A stretch of DNA of 22,700 nt from a virus. This document shows, in pieces, positions 1 through 6,770 of this stretch. Location: positions 1 through 22,700 of the IMG/VR virus record IMGVR_UViG_3300030102_004839; one strand, 5' to 3'. Under the pieces are notes generated by a model. It was not told the origin of the DNA and searched no databases. It saw only the letters and a program-made list of their open reading frames with translations. Within the stretch, counting starts at the first letter, position 1, and each line of letters starts with the position of its first letter. The translations under genes were made by a program, and so were the position numbers.

Positions 1-111
1 ATTAATTTTCCTGTACCAATTTTATTTAAGACTAATGTTAATACTGCTTTTACTACAGAGCAGATTACAGCTATCACTGTGTTTCATAGTGGCGGAAAAA
101 ATACTCAGTAG
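1..111 (+). CDS. C-terminal end of an upstream virion-module gene (partial)
   Basis: An open frame enters from the left edge and stops at TAG 109-111, giving 36 residues that end in SGGKNTQ. The following gene's ribosome-binding site (GGAGG, 111-115) overlaps this stop, so the two are co-transcribed. Nothing in the short tail identifies a family. Its position just upstream of head-tail adaptor genes suggests a head or connector protein, but that is inference from gene order only. Confidence 0.7.
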   Translation: MNFPVPILFKTNVNTAFTTEQITAITVFHSGGKNTQ

Positions 112-120
112 GAGGTTTAA

Positions 121-1056
121 GTGGCTTTCTCAGGCACAAGTACATTCGAGAAATTTCTCTCGATCGATGATATTATAACTGAATCTTTTGAAAGATTAGG
201 ATTTTTTGATTATTCAGGTAATGATTTAAGATCAGCTAGACGTTCTTTAAATATAATGTTTCAAGAATGGGATAATAGAGGTTTGCATTTTTGGGAAGTT
301 GCAAGAACTGCGATCACACTTGCATCTGGTCAAAACGAATATACAATTTTTAGATCACCATCCGACGGAAATGCAAATGGAATAACTACAACTTTATCTT
401 CTGGTATTTCATCAAGTGCAACAACTATCCCTGTTTCATCTACAAAAAATATGAATGATACAGGTAAAATTAGAATTAATTCTGAAGTAATTATTTACAC
501 TTCTATTTCTGGTAATAATATAATCTGTGATGCATCAGGACGTGGATCAGATGGAACTACGGCTGCAGGTCACTCATCAGGTGATGCTGTCACAAATTTT
601 GTAGATATGGTTTCAGATATTCTTGAAGCAAGTTTTAGAAATACAAGTGATGTCGACACACCTTTGTCAAAAATTAACAGATCTCAATATCAAGCTTTTT
701 CAAATAAAAGTTCAACAGGTCAACCATCACAATATTTTGTACAAAGATTTATAGATAAAGTCACTATTACCTTATATCTAACACCTGGAGATACACAGGC
801 AGGTAATTTTATTTATTTTTATTATGTTAAAAGAATTCAAGATGCAGGTAAATACACTAATGAAGCTGACGTAGTTAATAGATTTGTACCCTGTATGTGT
901 GCAGGTTTAGCTTATTATATGGCTATGAAAAAAGCTCCACAAAGAATACAAGAAATGAAATTAATTTATGAAGACGAATTGCAGAGAGCTTTACAAGAAG
1001 ATGGTTCAGCTGCTAGTGTTTTCATTTCACCTAAAACTTATTATCCGGAGATATAA
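121..1056 (+). CDS. Adaptor-like head-tail connector protein with inserted beta domain
   Basis: This is a 311-residue protein starting at GTG 121, chosen because GGAGG at 111-115 sits five bases upstream and the next gene overlaps its stop. Residues about 13-60 form a helical opening (IITESFERLGF, then FQEWDNRGLHFWEV). A C-terminal helix (VPCMCAGLAYYMAMKK) is followed by a short tail. This layout is the one seen in podovirus tail adaptors of the P22 gp4 / phage SU10 adaptor type, which join portal to tail. Residues about 85-157 are an extra Thr/Ser/Gly-rich beta segment ending in GRGSDGTTAAGHSSGDAV, a module common in phage tail proteins and apparently inserted in the adaptor. The role as connector is inferred from layout and position next to a second adaptor-like protein; no catalytic motif is expected or seen. 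Confidence 0.6.
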   Translation: MAFSGTSTFEKFLSIDDIITESFERLGFFDYSGNDLRSARRSLNIMFQEWDNRGLHFWEVARTAITLASGQNEYTIFRSPSDGNANGITTTLSSGISSSATTIPVSSTKNMNDTGKIRINSEVIIYTSISGNNIICDASGRGSDGTTAAGHSSGDAVTNFVDMVSDILEASFRNTSDVDTPLSKINRSQYQAFSNKSSTGQPSQYFVQRFIDKVTITLYLTPGDTQAGNFIYFYYVKRIQDAGKYTNEADVVNRFVPCMCAGLAYYMAMKKAPQRIQEMKLIYEDELQRALQEDGSAASVFISPKTYYPEI

Positions 1057-1427
1057 TGGCTAAATTTGCAAAAGGAAAATACGCACTAGCAATATCAGAT
1101 AGAAGTGGTCAAGCTTTTAAATGGAGCGAGATGGTCACAGAATGGAATGGTGCCTTTGTGCATATTTCAGAATACGAACCTAAACAACCACAATTAGAAC
1201 CTAAACCTTTTGTAGCTGACCCACAAGGTTTAGAACAAGCAAGACCTCAACGTTTTCCATCTGATCAAATAGGTGGTGGAAACATGGTAGCTAGTTTAAC
1301 TTTACCTGGAGATTTTGCATTTCAAGATTTAAGTAATAATAGTATGGTGCCTGAAAATCCATCTGTTATAAATACTAGAAGAGAAGCACAAATGTTATTA
1401 GGAGAGGTGACGGTAAGTATATCATGA
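1056..1427 (+). CDS. Small conserved virion-module protein, function unknown
   Basis: This is a 123-residue protein whose ATG overlaps the previous stop as TAATG (1054-1058), so translation is probably coupled. It begins MAKFAKGKYALAISDRSG and carries a polar Pro-rich centre (SEYEPKQPQLEPKPF, residues about 38-52). There is no signal peptide, membrane segment or Cys pair. From memory, proteins of this shape occur between the two adaptor genes in uncultured marine podoviruses, but their role is not known to me. A minor structural or assembly role is inferred from the sandwiched position only. Confidence 0.6.
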   Translation: MAKFAKGKYALAISDRSGQAFKWSEMVTEWNGAFVHISEYEPKQPQLEPKPFVADPQGLEQARPQRFPSDQIGGGNMVASLTLPGDFAFQDLSNNSMVPENPSVINTRREAQMLLGEVTVSIS

Positions 1428-2074
1428 CATACGCTGAATTAGTTCAAAAAATTAGAGATTACACAGAAGTATCAAGTACAGTTTTAACTGATACTATTGT
1501 AAATGGTTTCATAGAAGATGCAGAATTTAGAATTTTAAGAGATGTGGATTCCGATAATAACAGAAGATATGTGACAGCAAATTTAATAGCAGGCACTAGG
1601 TTTATAGATACACCGACTGATTTGTTAGTAATTAGATCTGCTCAAATTGTAGATTCTGATGGCACAGCAGAGCCTGATAACAGAGATTTTTTACAATATC
1701 GAGATACTAGTTTTATGTCAGAATTTAACAATCTCAATAGTCAAGGAGTGCCAAAATATTATAGCAATTGGGATGAAAATACAGTCGTGGTTGCTCCGAT
1801 TCCAGATCAAACATATACAATCCAGTTAAATTATATCTTGAAACCAGCTGGATTATCTAGTAGTAATACTACTACATATTTAAGTCTGCAATTTCCCAAC
1901 GGACTTTTGTATGCGTGTCTAGTTGAGGCATATGGATTTCTAAAGGGACCAAATGATATCTTGCAATTATACGAAGGAAAGTATAAACAAGTTATCGAAG
2001 GCTTCTCAATAGAACAAATGGGAAGAAGAAGACGAGATGAATATCAAAGTGGTGTTCCTCGTATAGGTAAATAG
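1424..2074 (+). CDS. Head-tail adaptor protein (SU10/P22 gp4-like)
   Basis: This is a 216-residue protein starting at ATG 1424 in a four-base ATGA overlap with the gene before. The N-terminal helix pair (MTYAELVQKIRDYTEV, then IVNGFIEDAEFRILRDVD) leads to a beta core with the typical adaptor wording: DTPTDLLVIRSAQI, FLQYRDTSFMSEF, GVPKYYSNWDENTVVVAP, and YTIQLNYILKP. A C-terminal helical segment (LLYACLVEAYGFLKGP) follows, then a basic tail (MGRRRRDEYQSG). This order matches the phage adaptor family that forms a dodecameric ring under the portal in short-tailed phages such as SU10. It would act in virion assembly as the docking surface for the nozzle. Family recognition is from motif memory, not from a search. 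Confidence 0.72.
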   Translation: MTYAELVQKIRDYTEVSSTVLTDTIVNGFIEDAEFRILRDVDSDNNRRYVTANLIAGTRFIDTPTDLLVIRSAQIVDSDGTAEPDNRDFLQYRDTSFMSEFNNLNSQGVPKYYSNWDENTVVVAPIPDQTYTIQLNYILKPAGLSSSNTTTYLSLQFPNGLLYACLVEAYGFLKGPNDILQLYEGKYKQVIEGFSIEQMGRRRRDEYQSGVPRIGK

Positions 2075-2086
2075 GAGAAAATAAAA

Positions 2087-2530
2087 ATGGCTATAACACA
2101 AGCAATTGCAAATACTTTTAAAAAACAACTATTAGAGGGTGGACAAAAATTAACTAACTCTAGTGGTGATAAGTTTAAAATAGCTCTTTATACTTCTTCA
2201 GCAACTCTAAACAGCAGCACAACTTCTCTGTTGACTAGCTCCCCTACACATGAAGTTCCAAACTCTGGAACATATACAGCAGGTGGTGGATTACTAGTTA
2301 ACTTAGCAACCTCATTAACAGCTGGTGTAGCAAGATGTGATTTTGCAGACAGATCGTTTACAAACGTCACTATAACTGCTAGAGGAGCTTTAATCTATAA
2401 CACATCAAACTCAAATGCAGCGGTATGTGTTTTAGATTTTGGAGGAGATAAAACAGCTACATCTGGAGTATTCACAATTCAGTTCCCGGCTAACACATCA
2501 ACAGCAGCGATTCTAAGGATCTCTGGTTAA
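2087..2530 (+). CDS. Conserved phage structural protein, probably tail- or fibre-associated
   Basis: This is a 147-residue protein with a good ribosome-binding site (GGAG, 2074-2077) ahead of ATG 2087. It starts with a helix (ITQAIANTFKKQLLEGG) and then becomes an all-beta, Ser/Thr-rich chain with the recognisable run FKIALYTSSATLNSSTT, then NSGTYTAGGGLLVN, TITARGALIYNTSNSNAA and VLDFGGDKTATSGVFTIQF. That set recurs in marine tailed-phage structural proteins of unassigned position in the particle. It sits between the adaptor and a repeat-rich tail protein, which fits a tail-tip or fibre component. No enzymatic motif is visible. Confidence 0.62.
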   Translation: MAITQAIANTFKKQLLEGGQKLTNSSGDKFKIALYTSSATLNSSTTSLLTSSPTHEVPNSGTYTAGGGLLVNLATSLTAGVARCDFADRSFTNVTITARGALIYNTSNSNAAVCVLDFGGDKTATSGVFTIQFPANTSTAAILRISG

Positions 2531-2533
2531 TCG

Positions 2534-2550
2534 TAGGAGGTAAACTCCTA
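2534..2550 (+). promoter_or_regulatory. Shine-Dalgarno sequence inside a hairpin that reaches the start codon
   Basis: A perfect six-base inverted repeat, TAGGAG (2534-2539) and CTCCTA (2545-2550) with loop GTAAA, pairs the ribosome-binding site of the next gene with the bases just before and including the A of its ATG. Folded, it would hide the start. Whether it is regulatory or incidental to a strong GGAGG site cannot be told from sequence. Confidence 0.4.
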
Positions 2551-3515
2551 TGGCATCCGGAACTTGGGGTACTGGCTTTTGGGGTCAAAACCAATGGAAC
2601 GATTCAGCTGACTCGACTAATGCAGTCACGGGTATTGCCCTTACTGCAACTTTAGGAGACGAGACAACTGTTGGTGAAATTAATACTGGTTGGGGAAGAC
2701 TCAACTGGAACGATGGTGCGTGGGGTATTGCTGGTAATGTTTTATTATCTAGTTTACCTATAACAGCTGCATTAGGTAATGAAACTATTTCTATAAGTGT
2801 TTCACCTGGCCCAGCTACAAACAACAATCAACTTTTATCAGCCGCTCTTGGAAATGAAATAATAGATATTCAAACAATAGCATTTCCAACAGGGATTGCT
2901 ATGACTGGAGCTTTAGGAACTGCTGACGCAAGTCCTGATGCAATGGTCACTGGTATTTCAATGGCCATGGGTCTTGGTTCAGTAGATGCATTTAACCAAA
3001 CTGGTTGGGGTAGACAAGGTTGGAACGTAAATGCATGGGGTGTTGAAGGTCAGTTTGCAACAGCAACTCCAACTGGAATTGCAATGACAGCAGCGCTAGG
3101 TAATGAAACAATTACTGGTTCTGCTACTTTAACTCTTAATACTCTAAACGTAGCACAAGCAACTCTTGGTAATGTAGATCCTGCACCTGATGCAATGATC
3201 ATTGGTAATGCAATGACAGCAACATTAGGAAGTGCTTTAGGTTTAGCAGGAGCTGGAGCTAATCCAACAGGAATTCCAATGACTGCTGCTTTAGGAACTT
3301 CTGTAGCTGTTCCTGGCGTAGATGTGCCAGTCACAGGTTTACCTATGAATAATCAATTATCATCAGCATTTAATATAGTTATTCATATTGATGTTCAACT
3401 TACAGGAAATGCCTTGACTATGAACCAAGGAAGTGGTAGTGCTTTAATCTGGAATGAAGTAAATACAGGTTCAGCGCCTATTACACCTCCAGGATGGCAA
3501 GAGGTGGCTGCATAA
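2550..3515 (+). CDS. Repeat-built tail or fibre structural protein
   Basis: This is a 321-residue protein starting at ATG 2550, seven bases after GGAGG-type site 2536-2540. It is made of about nine diverged beta repeats of the form TG-I/L-x-MT-A-x-LG-N/T, for example ALTATLGDET, PITAALGNET, AMTAALGNET and PMTAALGTSV. Two tryptophan-rich signatures (GWGRLNWNDGAWG, GWGRQGWNVNAWG) and an opening GFWGQNQWN punctuate them. It is low in charged residues and has no Cys, as expected for an exposed trimeric or decorative phage protein. The unit length varies between copies, pointing to expansion by duplication followed by drift. It lies among tail genes and is probably a tail-surface or fibre protein; no receptor-binding domain can be named. 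Confidence 0.55.
   Translation: MASGTWGTGFWGQNQWNDSADSTNAVTGIALTATLGDETTVGEINTGWGRLNWNDGAWGIAGNVLLSSLPITAALGNETISISVSPGPATNNNQLLSAALGNEIIDIQTIAFPTGIAMTGALGTADASPDAMVTGISMAMGLGSVDAFNQTGWGRQGWNVNAWGVEGQFATATPTGIAMTAALGNETITGSATLTLNTLNVAQATLGNVDPAPDAMIIGNAMTATLGSALGLAGAGANPTGIPMTAALGTSVAVPGVDVPVTGLPMNNQLSSAFNIVIHIDVQLTGNALTMNQGSGSALIWNEVNTGSAPITPPGWQEVAA
2638..3436 (+). repeat. Diverged coding repeats (TG-x-MTAALG unit)
   Basis: The protein repeat is partly visible in DNA. The clearest pair is around 2762-2788 and 3085-3111, both reading ACAGC-(T/A)-GC followed by TTAGGTAATGAAAC or its near copy CTAGGTAATGAAAC. Other copies near 2900, 3205, 3280 and 3330 have drifted at third positions and in spacing. 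Confidence 0.5.
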
Positions 3516-3541
3516 TGAGTTTGACAGAAACTCATATTTTT
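3515..3541 (+). terminator. Possible weak intrinsic terminator between tail genes
   Basis: ATGAGTTT (3515-3522) and AAACTCAT (3528-3535) form a perfect eight-base inverted repeat with loop GACAG, followed by a run of five T (3537-3541). The stem has only two G-C pairs, so any termination would be partial. The structure begins in the stop region of the repeat protein and also covers a 14-codon open frame (3515-3559). Confidence 0.4.
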
Positions 3542-3570
3542 AATAAAATGAACGAATAAGGAATTAAAAA

Positions 3571-4272
3571 ATGGCGAATTCTACATCTGCTAGTTTAAAA
3601 CTCACAGTACAAGCAACCGGTGAAAACTCGGGAACTTGGGGTCAAATTACAAATACAAATTTATTAATTTTAGAACAAGCTATTGGTGGTTTTACAACTT
3701 TTAACTTAACTAATGCCAATAGATCTTTAACTTTTTCAAACGGTGCTGTTTCTAATGGTAAAAATGATGTTATTAAATTAACAGGAACATTAGCTGCAAA
3801 CAGAACAGTTAGTATCCCAGACGGAGTTGAAAAAACTTATTTTGTACAAGACGCGTGTGATCATGCTGGAAATACTTTAACTTTTAAAACTTCTTCAGGA
3901 ACAGGTGTTCTTTTATGTGAAGGTAATTGTTATACTTTATATTCAGATGGAACAAACGTTGAAAAAGTAAATGAATATAGAAAATGGAGAGCCGTTTCAG
4001 CAGCTGAAACAGTTCAAGCTGGAGCTCAACTTTTAGTAAATACAAATGGTGGAGGAGTGACAATTACACTACCTGCTTCACCTAGTTTAGGGGACACAGT
4101 TTCATTCGTAGACCAAGGTTATGACTTTAACTCTAATGCACTAACAGTTGGAAGAAACGGATCTAATATAGTAAACGCAGCAGCAGACCTTACAGTTAAT
4201 ACTCAAGGTGCAGCTTTTGAATTAGTATTCTCAGGCGATGCTACAACAGGATGGACTTACACGGAGAAATAA
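3571..4272 (+). CDS. Tail fibre-like structural protein
   Basis: This is a 233-residue protein, with AAGGA at 3558-3562 upstream of ATG 3571. The N-terminus (LKLTVQATGENSGTWGQITN) followed by LLILEQAIGG is a familiar opening of marine phage tail proteins. The middle is beta-rich. Residues about 140-233 form a second unit, with VQAGAQLLVNTNGGGVTITL and then FELVFSGDATTGWTYTEK, like the small beta domain at the ends of many cyanophage and pelagiphage fibre proteins. The next gene, a collar protein, follows after one base, so the two are probably partners in the tail or fibre. Its exact location in the particle is not shown by the sequence. Confidence 0.55.
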   Translation: MANSTSASLKLTVQATGENSGTWGQITNTNLLILEQAIGGFTTFNLTNANRSLTFSNGAVSNGKNDVIKLTGTLAANRTVSIPDGVEKTYFVQDACDHAGNTLTFKTSSGTGVLLCEGNCYTLYSDGTNVEKVNEYRKWRAVSAAETVQAGAQLLVNTNGGGVTITLPASPSLGDTVSFVDQGYDFNSNALTVGRNGSNIVNAAADLTVNTQGAAFELVFSGDATTGWTYTEK

Positions 4273-4273
4273 T

Positions 4274-4840
4274 ATGGCAAATTACGAAGCAACAAAATAT
4301 AATTTTGACGGTGCAAACCTTACAGGTATTGAGGGAATCCCAACAGGAACTATTGTTCCATGGTCAGATTCTTCTGTGCCAACAGGATTTTTAGAATGTA
4401 ATGGTGCATTAGTTTCAAGATCAACTTACTCTGCATTATTTGCAATCATAGGTACAACTTACGGAGCTGGAGATGGTGCAACTACTTTTAAATTACCTGA
4501 TTTACAAGATAACGTACCACTAGGTAAATCTGGTACAAAAGCTTTAGCTTCAACAGGTGGAGCAAACACAGTTCAAACTACTGGAAACGTTGCAGGTTCA
4601 ACAGCAAATGCAACTTTAACAACTGCACAACTTGCATCACACAGTCACCCAGTCCCTGTAGGAGGATTTAGTCCAGGAGGCCCTTCAGGTGCTGAGTCAA
4701 ATCCATCTAAAAGTACCGGAGGTTCAGGTAGCGCAGGTTCTGGAACAGGTCACTCTCACAACATGAGTGCTAACTTTGTAGGAGATTCAACATCAGTAGT
4801 ACAACCGTATATAGCTTTGATATACATAATTAAGACGTAG
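4274..4840 (+). CDS. Tail collar domain protein
   Basis: This is a 188-residue protein from ATG 4274, chosen because GGAG at 4263-4266 is well placed and the frame before it has no sensible start. Residues about 24-87 match the phage tail collar domain: GTIVPWSDSSVPTGFLECNG, then TYSALFAIIGTTYGAG and TFKLPDLQDNVPLG. Two HxH motifs follow (H123/H125 in ASHSHPV and H160/H162 in GTGHSHN), separated by a Gly/Ser-rich stretch. HxH sites in T4-type fibres hold metal ions that lock trimers, so a similar role is plausible here. The chain ends hydrophobic (VVQPYIALIYIIKT), as is usual for this family. It is a short receptor-side tail or fibre component. Confidence 0.82.
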   Translation: MANYEATKYNFDGANLTGIEGIPTGTIVPWSDSSVPTGFLECNGALVSRSTYSALFAIIGTTYGAGDGATTFKLPDLQDNVPLGKSGTKALASTGGANTVQTTGNVAGSTANATLTTAQLASHSHPVPVGGFSPGGPSGAESNPSKSTGGSGSAGSGTGHSHNMSANFVGDSTSVVQPYIALIYIIKT

Positions 4841-4850
4841 GAGAAAAAAT

Positions 4851-5198
4851 ATGGCAACTAATTCAACATGGACAGTAATATTTGATGATAAAAAAATTAT
4901 CAAACAAAGTGGTGATGCAGCTGGAACTGCATACGATATTGTTGACGATAACTTTTGGGGATTAGCAAAATGGTCAAATATTTGGGCTATCCAATATGGA
5001 ACATCTAATCCTAATGATGCAGTAGAATACAGAGATGATACTCCTCACTCTAATTGGGAGTCTTCAAACTTAGGTGATTTTCAAGATTTCATTACTAGAT
5101 GGGACTCAGCTCATTTAGCACAATTACAAGCTGATTGGGATGCAGACGATAGAGATGAGTCAGAAAAAGGTTCAAGACCTACTTCATACACATCTTAA
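4851..5198 (+). CDS. Hypothetical acidic protein at the end of the tail gene run
   Basis: This is a 115-residue protein with GGAG at 4840-4843 before ATG 4851, overlapping the previous stop. It is acidic and tryptophan-rich (DNFWGLAKWSNIWAIQYG, then QADWDADDRDESEKG) and has no membrane segment or Cys. I do not recognise the family. It follows the collar gene closely and so may be a tail accessory or chaperone. Its stop TAA (5196-5198) interlocks with the stop of the minus-strand gene (complement of 5195-5197), so it marks the exact left edge of the minus-strand cassette. Confidence 0.55.
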   Translation: MATNSTWTVIFDDKKIIKQSGDAAGTAYDIVDDNFWGLAKWSNIWAIQYGTSNPNDAVEYRDDTPHSNWESSNLGDFQDFITRWDSAHLAQLQADWDADDRDESEKGSRPTSYTS

Positions 5199-5647
5199 TT
5201 AAAAGATTTTACAAAAGCTTCTGATCCTAGTCTTCTTCTAGATCCTTCTATAAAATAAACAACGTTTACTTTATGTGTAAGCCAAAATTCAAGTAGCCAA
5301 TCTAAAACTTTAACAGACATTTCTTGTCCACAAGGTTTAAATTCATAATACTCAAATTCTTTGTGTTTTTGTATACTAATTATTATTTTACTTTTTTCTG
5401 GTTTTAACCACTCTGGAAAAATTTCTGGATGTAATAACCAAGAACATGAAAATGTTTTACAAGGATCTAAAGGCCTATCTTTATATATTGTACAACCCCC
5501 TTGTCCTTTTGTTTTATTTAAAAAATGACAATATCTACCTGGGAAAAATTTAAATCCATAAGCTTCTCCTGGTAGCCATCCTTCACAACATTTAGTACAG
5601 TCACCACATTGTCTAGCTGGCAAAGGTTTTATCTTAGATTCATCCAT
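5195..5647 (-). CDS. CxxCxxCC cysteine cluster protein (YkgJ-like putative metal-binding)
   Basis: This is a 150-residue protein. The N-terminal motif C14-x2-C17-x2-C20-C21 (QCGDCTKCCEGW) followed by C40, C52, C63 and C68 matches the YkgJ-type family, described as a putative zinc- or iron-chelating domain. The part CTIYKDRPLDPCKTFSC is also typical of that family. No membrane segment is seen, so it should be cytoplasmic. It is the last gene of the minus-strand cassette, overlapping the dioxygenase gene upstream by 19 bases, so translation is probably coupled. Its neighbours all need Fe(II), so a role in supplying or guarding iron is tempting, but that is inference; the biochemical role of the family is poorly known. 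Confidence 0.75.
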   Translation of the reverse strand: MDESKIKPLPARQCGDCTKCCEGWLPGEAYGFKFFPGRYCHFLNKTKGQGGCTIYKDRPLDPCKTFSCSWLLHPEIFPEWLKPEKSKIIISIQKHKEFEYYEFKPCGQEMSVKVLDWLLEFWLTHKVNVVYFIEGSRRRLGSEAFVKSFN

Positions 5648-6222
5648 GAAGTTAGTATATATTTTTTACCTGATAAAGGTGAATTACCTCTATGCACGTA
5701 AGGAAAAGCAGCAGGCCATATAACAATTCTACCTTTTTTAGGCTTAACTCTTTTTGAAAAATGAAGAAATTCAGTTTCGCCTCCTTCTTCTACGTCATTT
5801 AAATATACAGTATACACAAAAGCTCTTGCTTCGTTTTCATAACCTTGACCATGTTCAATGTGCCAAACATGATAGCCCTCTGTTGGTAAGGTCTTTTGAA
5901 TTTTTAAACTAGTATAATGAAAATCTTTATTGTCATACGCCTCTTGTGCACCTGTGTGCTTAATATAATGTCTAAAAGCTATTTCATAATTCATAATTAA
6001 TGGTATGAGTTCAGATCTCCAAATATGTATGTTATGAGAATTACCAAAAAATTGTTGATCTTGTTTTGTTAAAACACTTGTATCTTCAGATGAAATACGA
6101 TTTAAAGTTTTATTAAACTTATCTTGATTTTCAAAAAGATTTATAGCTTTATCACATTCTTGAGAAGTTATATAGCCATCGTACACACCTATAAAATTAT
6201 CTATGTTAACTGTTTTTTCCAT
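5629..6222 (-). CDS. 2-oxoglutarate/Fe(II) dioxygenase, prolyl-4-hydroxylase-like
   Basis: This is a 197-residue protein with the double-stranded beta-helix order of the prolyl 4-hydroxylase group. The signature is EGYHVWHIEHG, then FVYTVYLNDVEEGGETEF, then KKGRIVIWPAAFPYVHRG and GKKYILTSW. The expected iron ligands are H121, E123 and H177; K187 would hold the 2-oxoglutarate carboxylate. The usual second ligand is Asp, so the HxE here is a variation that may alter activity. The product would be a hydroxylated protein side chain or small molecule; the substrate is unknown. It overlaps both neighbours (19 and 22 bases). A GAGGA site lies rather far upstream of the start, so coupling probably matters. 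Confidence 0.85.
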   Translation of the reverse strand: MEKTVNIDNFIGVYDGYITSQECDKAINLFENQDKFNKTLNRISSEDTSVLTKQDQQFFGNSHNIHIWRSELIPLIMNYEIAFRHYIKHTGAQEAYDNKDFHYTSLKIQKTLPTEGYHVWHIEHGQGYENEARAFVYTVYLNDVEEGGETEFLHFSKRVKPKKGRIVIWPAAFPYVHRGNSPLSGKKYILTSWMNLR

Positions 6223-6770
6223 TTTTTTATTTTTTCCTCATCTTCTTTTGTTGATTGTATCTGTTGAGTTTTAAGAACTTGATCATATGCATGATGTTTA
6301 AATAAACCATTTTTATTAACATAATGTAAAAAAACTTGAGCCATTCCGTCTCCTTTGTATTTACCAGGTCTTTGATGTTTTTCAAATAAACCATTATATA
6401 AAACCGCATCTCCTTCTTCTAATTCAAATTTTTTGCCTTCTACTATAATAGGCCAATTATCATATTTCTTTATACAAGAAGTCACAGATATTTCACAAGA
6501 AGGTCTATCTACATGTTTGGGTAAACTACCCCCTAATACGTAGTATCGCCAATATGCATAAGTAGGAAATAATTCTAATTTACTTTCTTGAGATACTAAA
6601 GGTAATTTTATATCTAATAAAGCAGTCATTAAAGGATCATAATACCATGCAGGTGAAAAAGACTGTGGGTCTATTGTCCAATCTTTAGAATGATCTAACT
6701 TGTTATAACAATACTTTTGTAAAAGTATTAATTCATTTTCAGATAAAAAATTCTTAATTAACGAAGCCAT
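6201..6770 (-). CDS. 2-oxoglutarate/Fe(II) dioxygenase-like protein
   Basis: This is a 189-residue protein. The core reads YAYWRYYVLGGSLPKHVDRP, then a cupin-like beta run (EISVTSCIKKYDNWPIIVEG), then LEEGDAVLYNGLFEKHQRPG. Likely iron ligands are H86, D88 and H132. The basic residue that usually binds 2-oxoglutarate is less certain (R134 or a nearby Lys). This arrangement, with EGDAVLYNG before the distal His, is seen in small phage and bacterial oxygenases of unknown substrate. The C-terminus is highly charged and helical (QSTKEDEEKIKKWKKQ). There is no clear ribosome-binding site, and the start lies inside the upstream gene (13-base overlap), which suggests reinitiation. Confidence 0.72.
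   Translation of the reverse strand: MASLIKNFLSENELILLQKYCYNKLDHSKDWTIDPQSFSPAWYYDPLMTALLDIKLPLVSQESKLELFPTYAYWRYYVLGGSLPKHVDRPSCEISVTSCIKKYDNWPIIVEGKKFELEEGDAVLYNGLFEKHQRPGKYKGDGMAQVFLHYVNKNGLFKHHAYDQVLKTQQIQSTKEDEEKIKKWKKQLT

Noticed and set aside
2585-3334. Antisense open frames opposite the repeat-rich tail gene
   Set aside because: They arise from the biased, stop-poor repeats on the plus strand and lack ribosome-binding sites. The plus-strand gene is clearly real. Similar antisense frames opposite 13024-14228 and 16388-17122 were left out for the same reason.
4238-4273. Upstream in-frame extension of the collar protein
   Set aside because: It lies inside the preceding gene without a ribosome-binding site. 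ATG 4274 has GGAG at a normal distance and gives the usual start.
5192-5210. Small hairpin ATCTT-AATTAA-AAGAT with TTTT at the convergent gene ends
   Set aside because: Only five base pairs with one G-C pair; too weak to call a terminator in AT-rich DNA, though it is placed where one would be useful.
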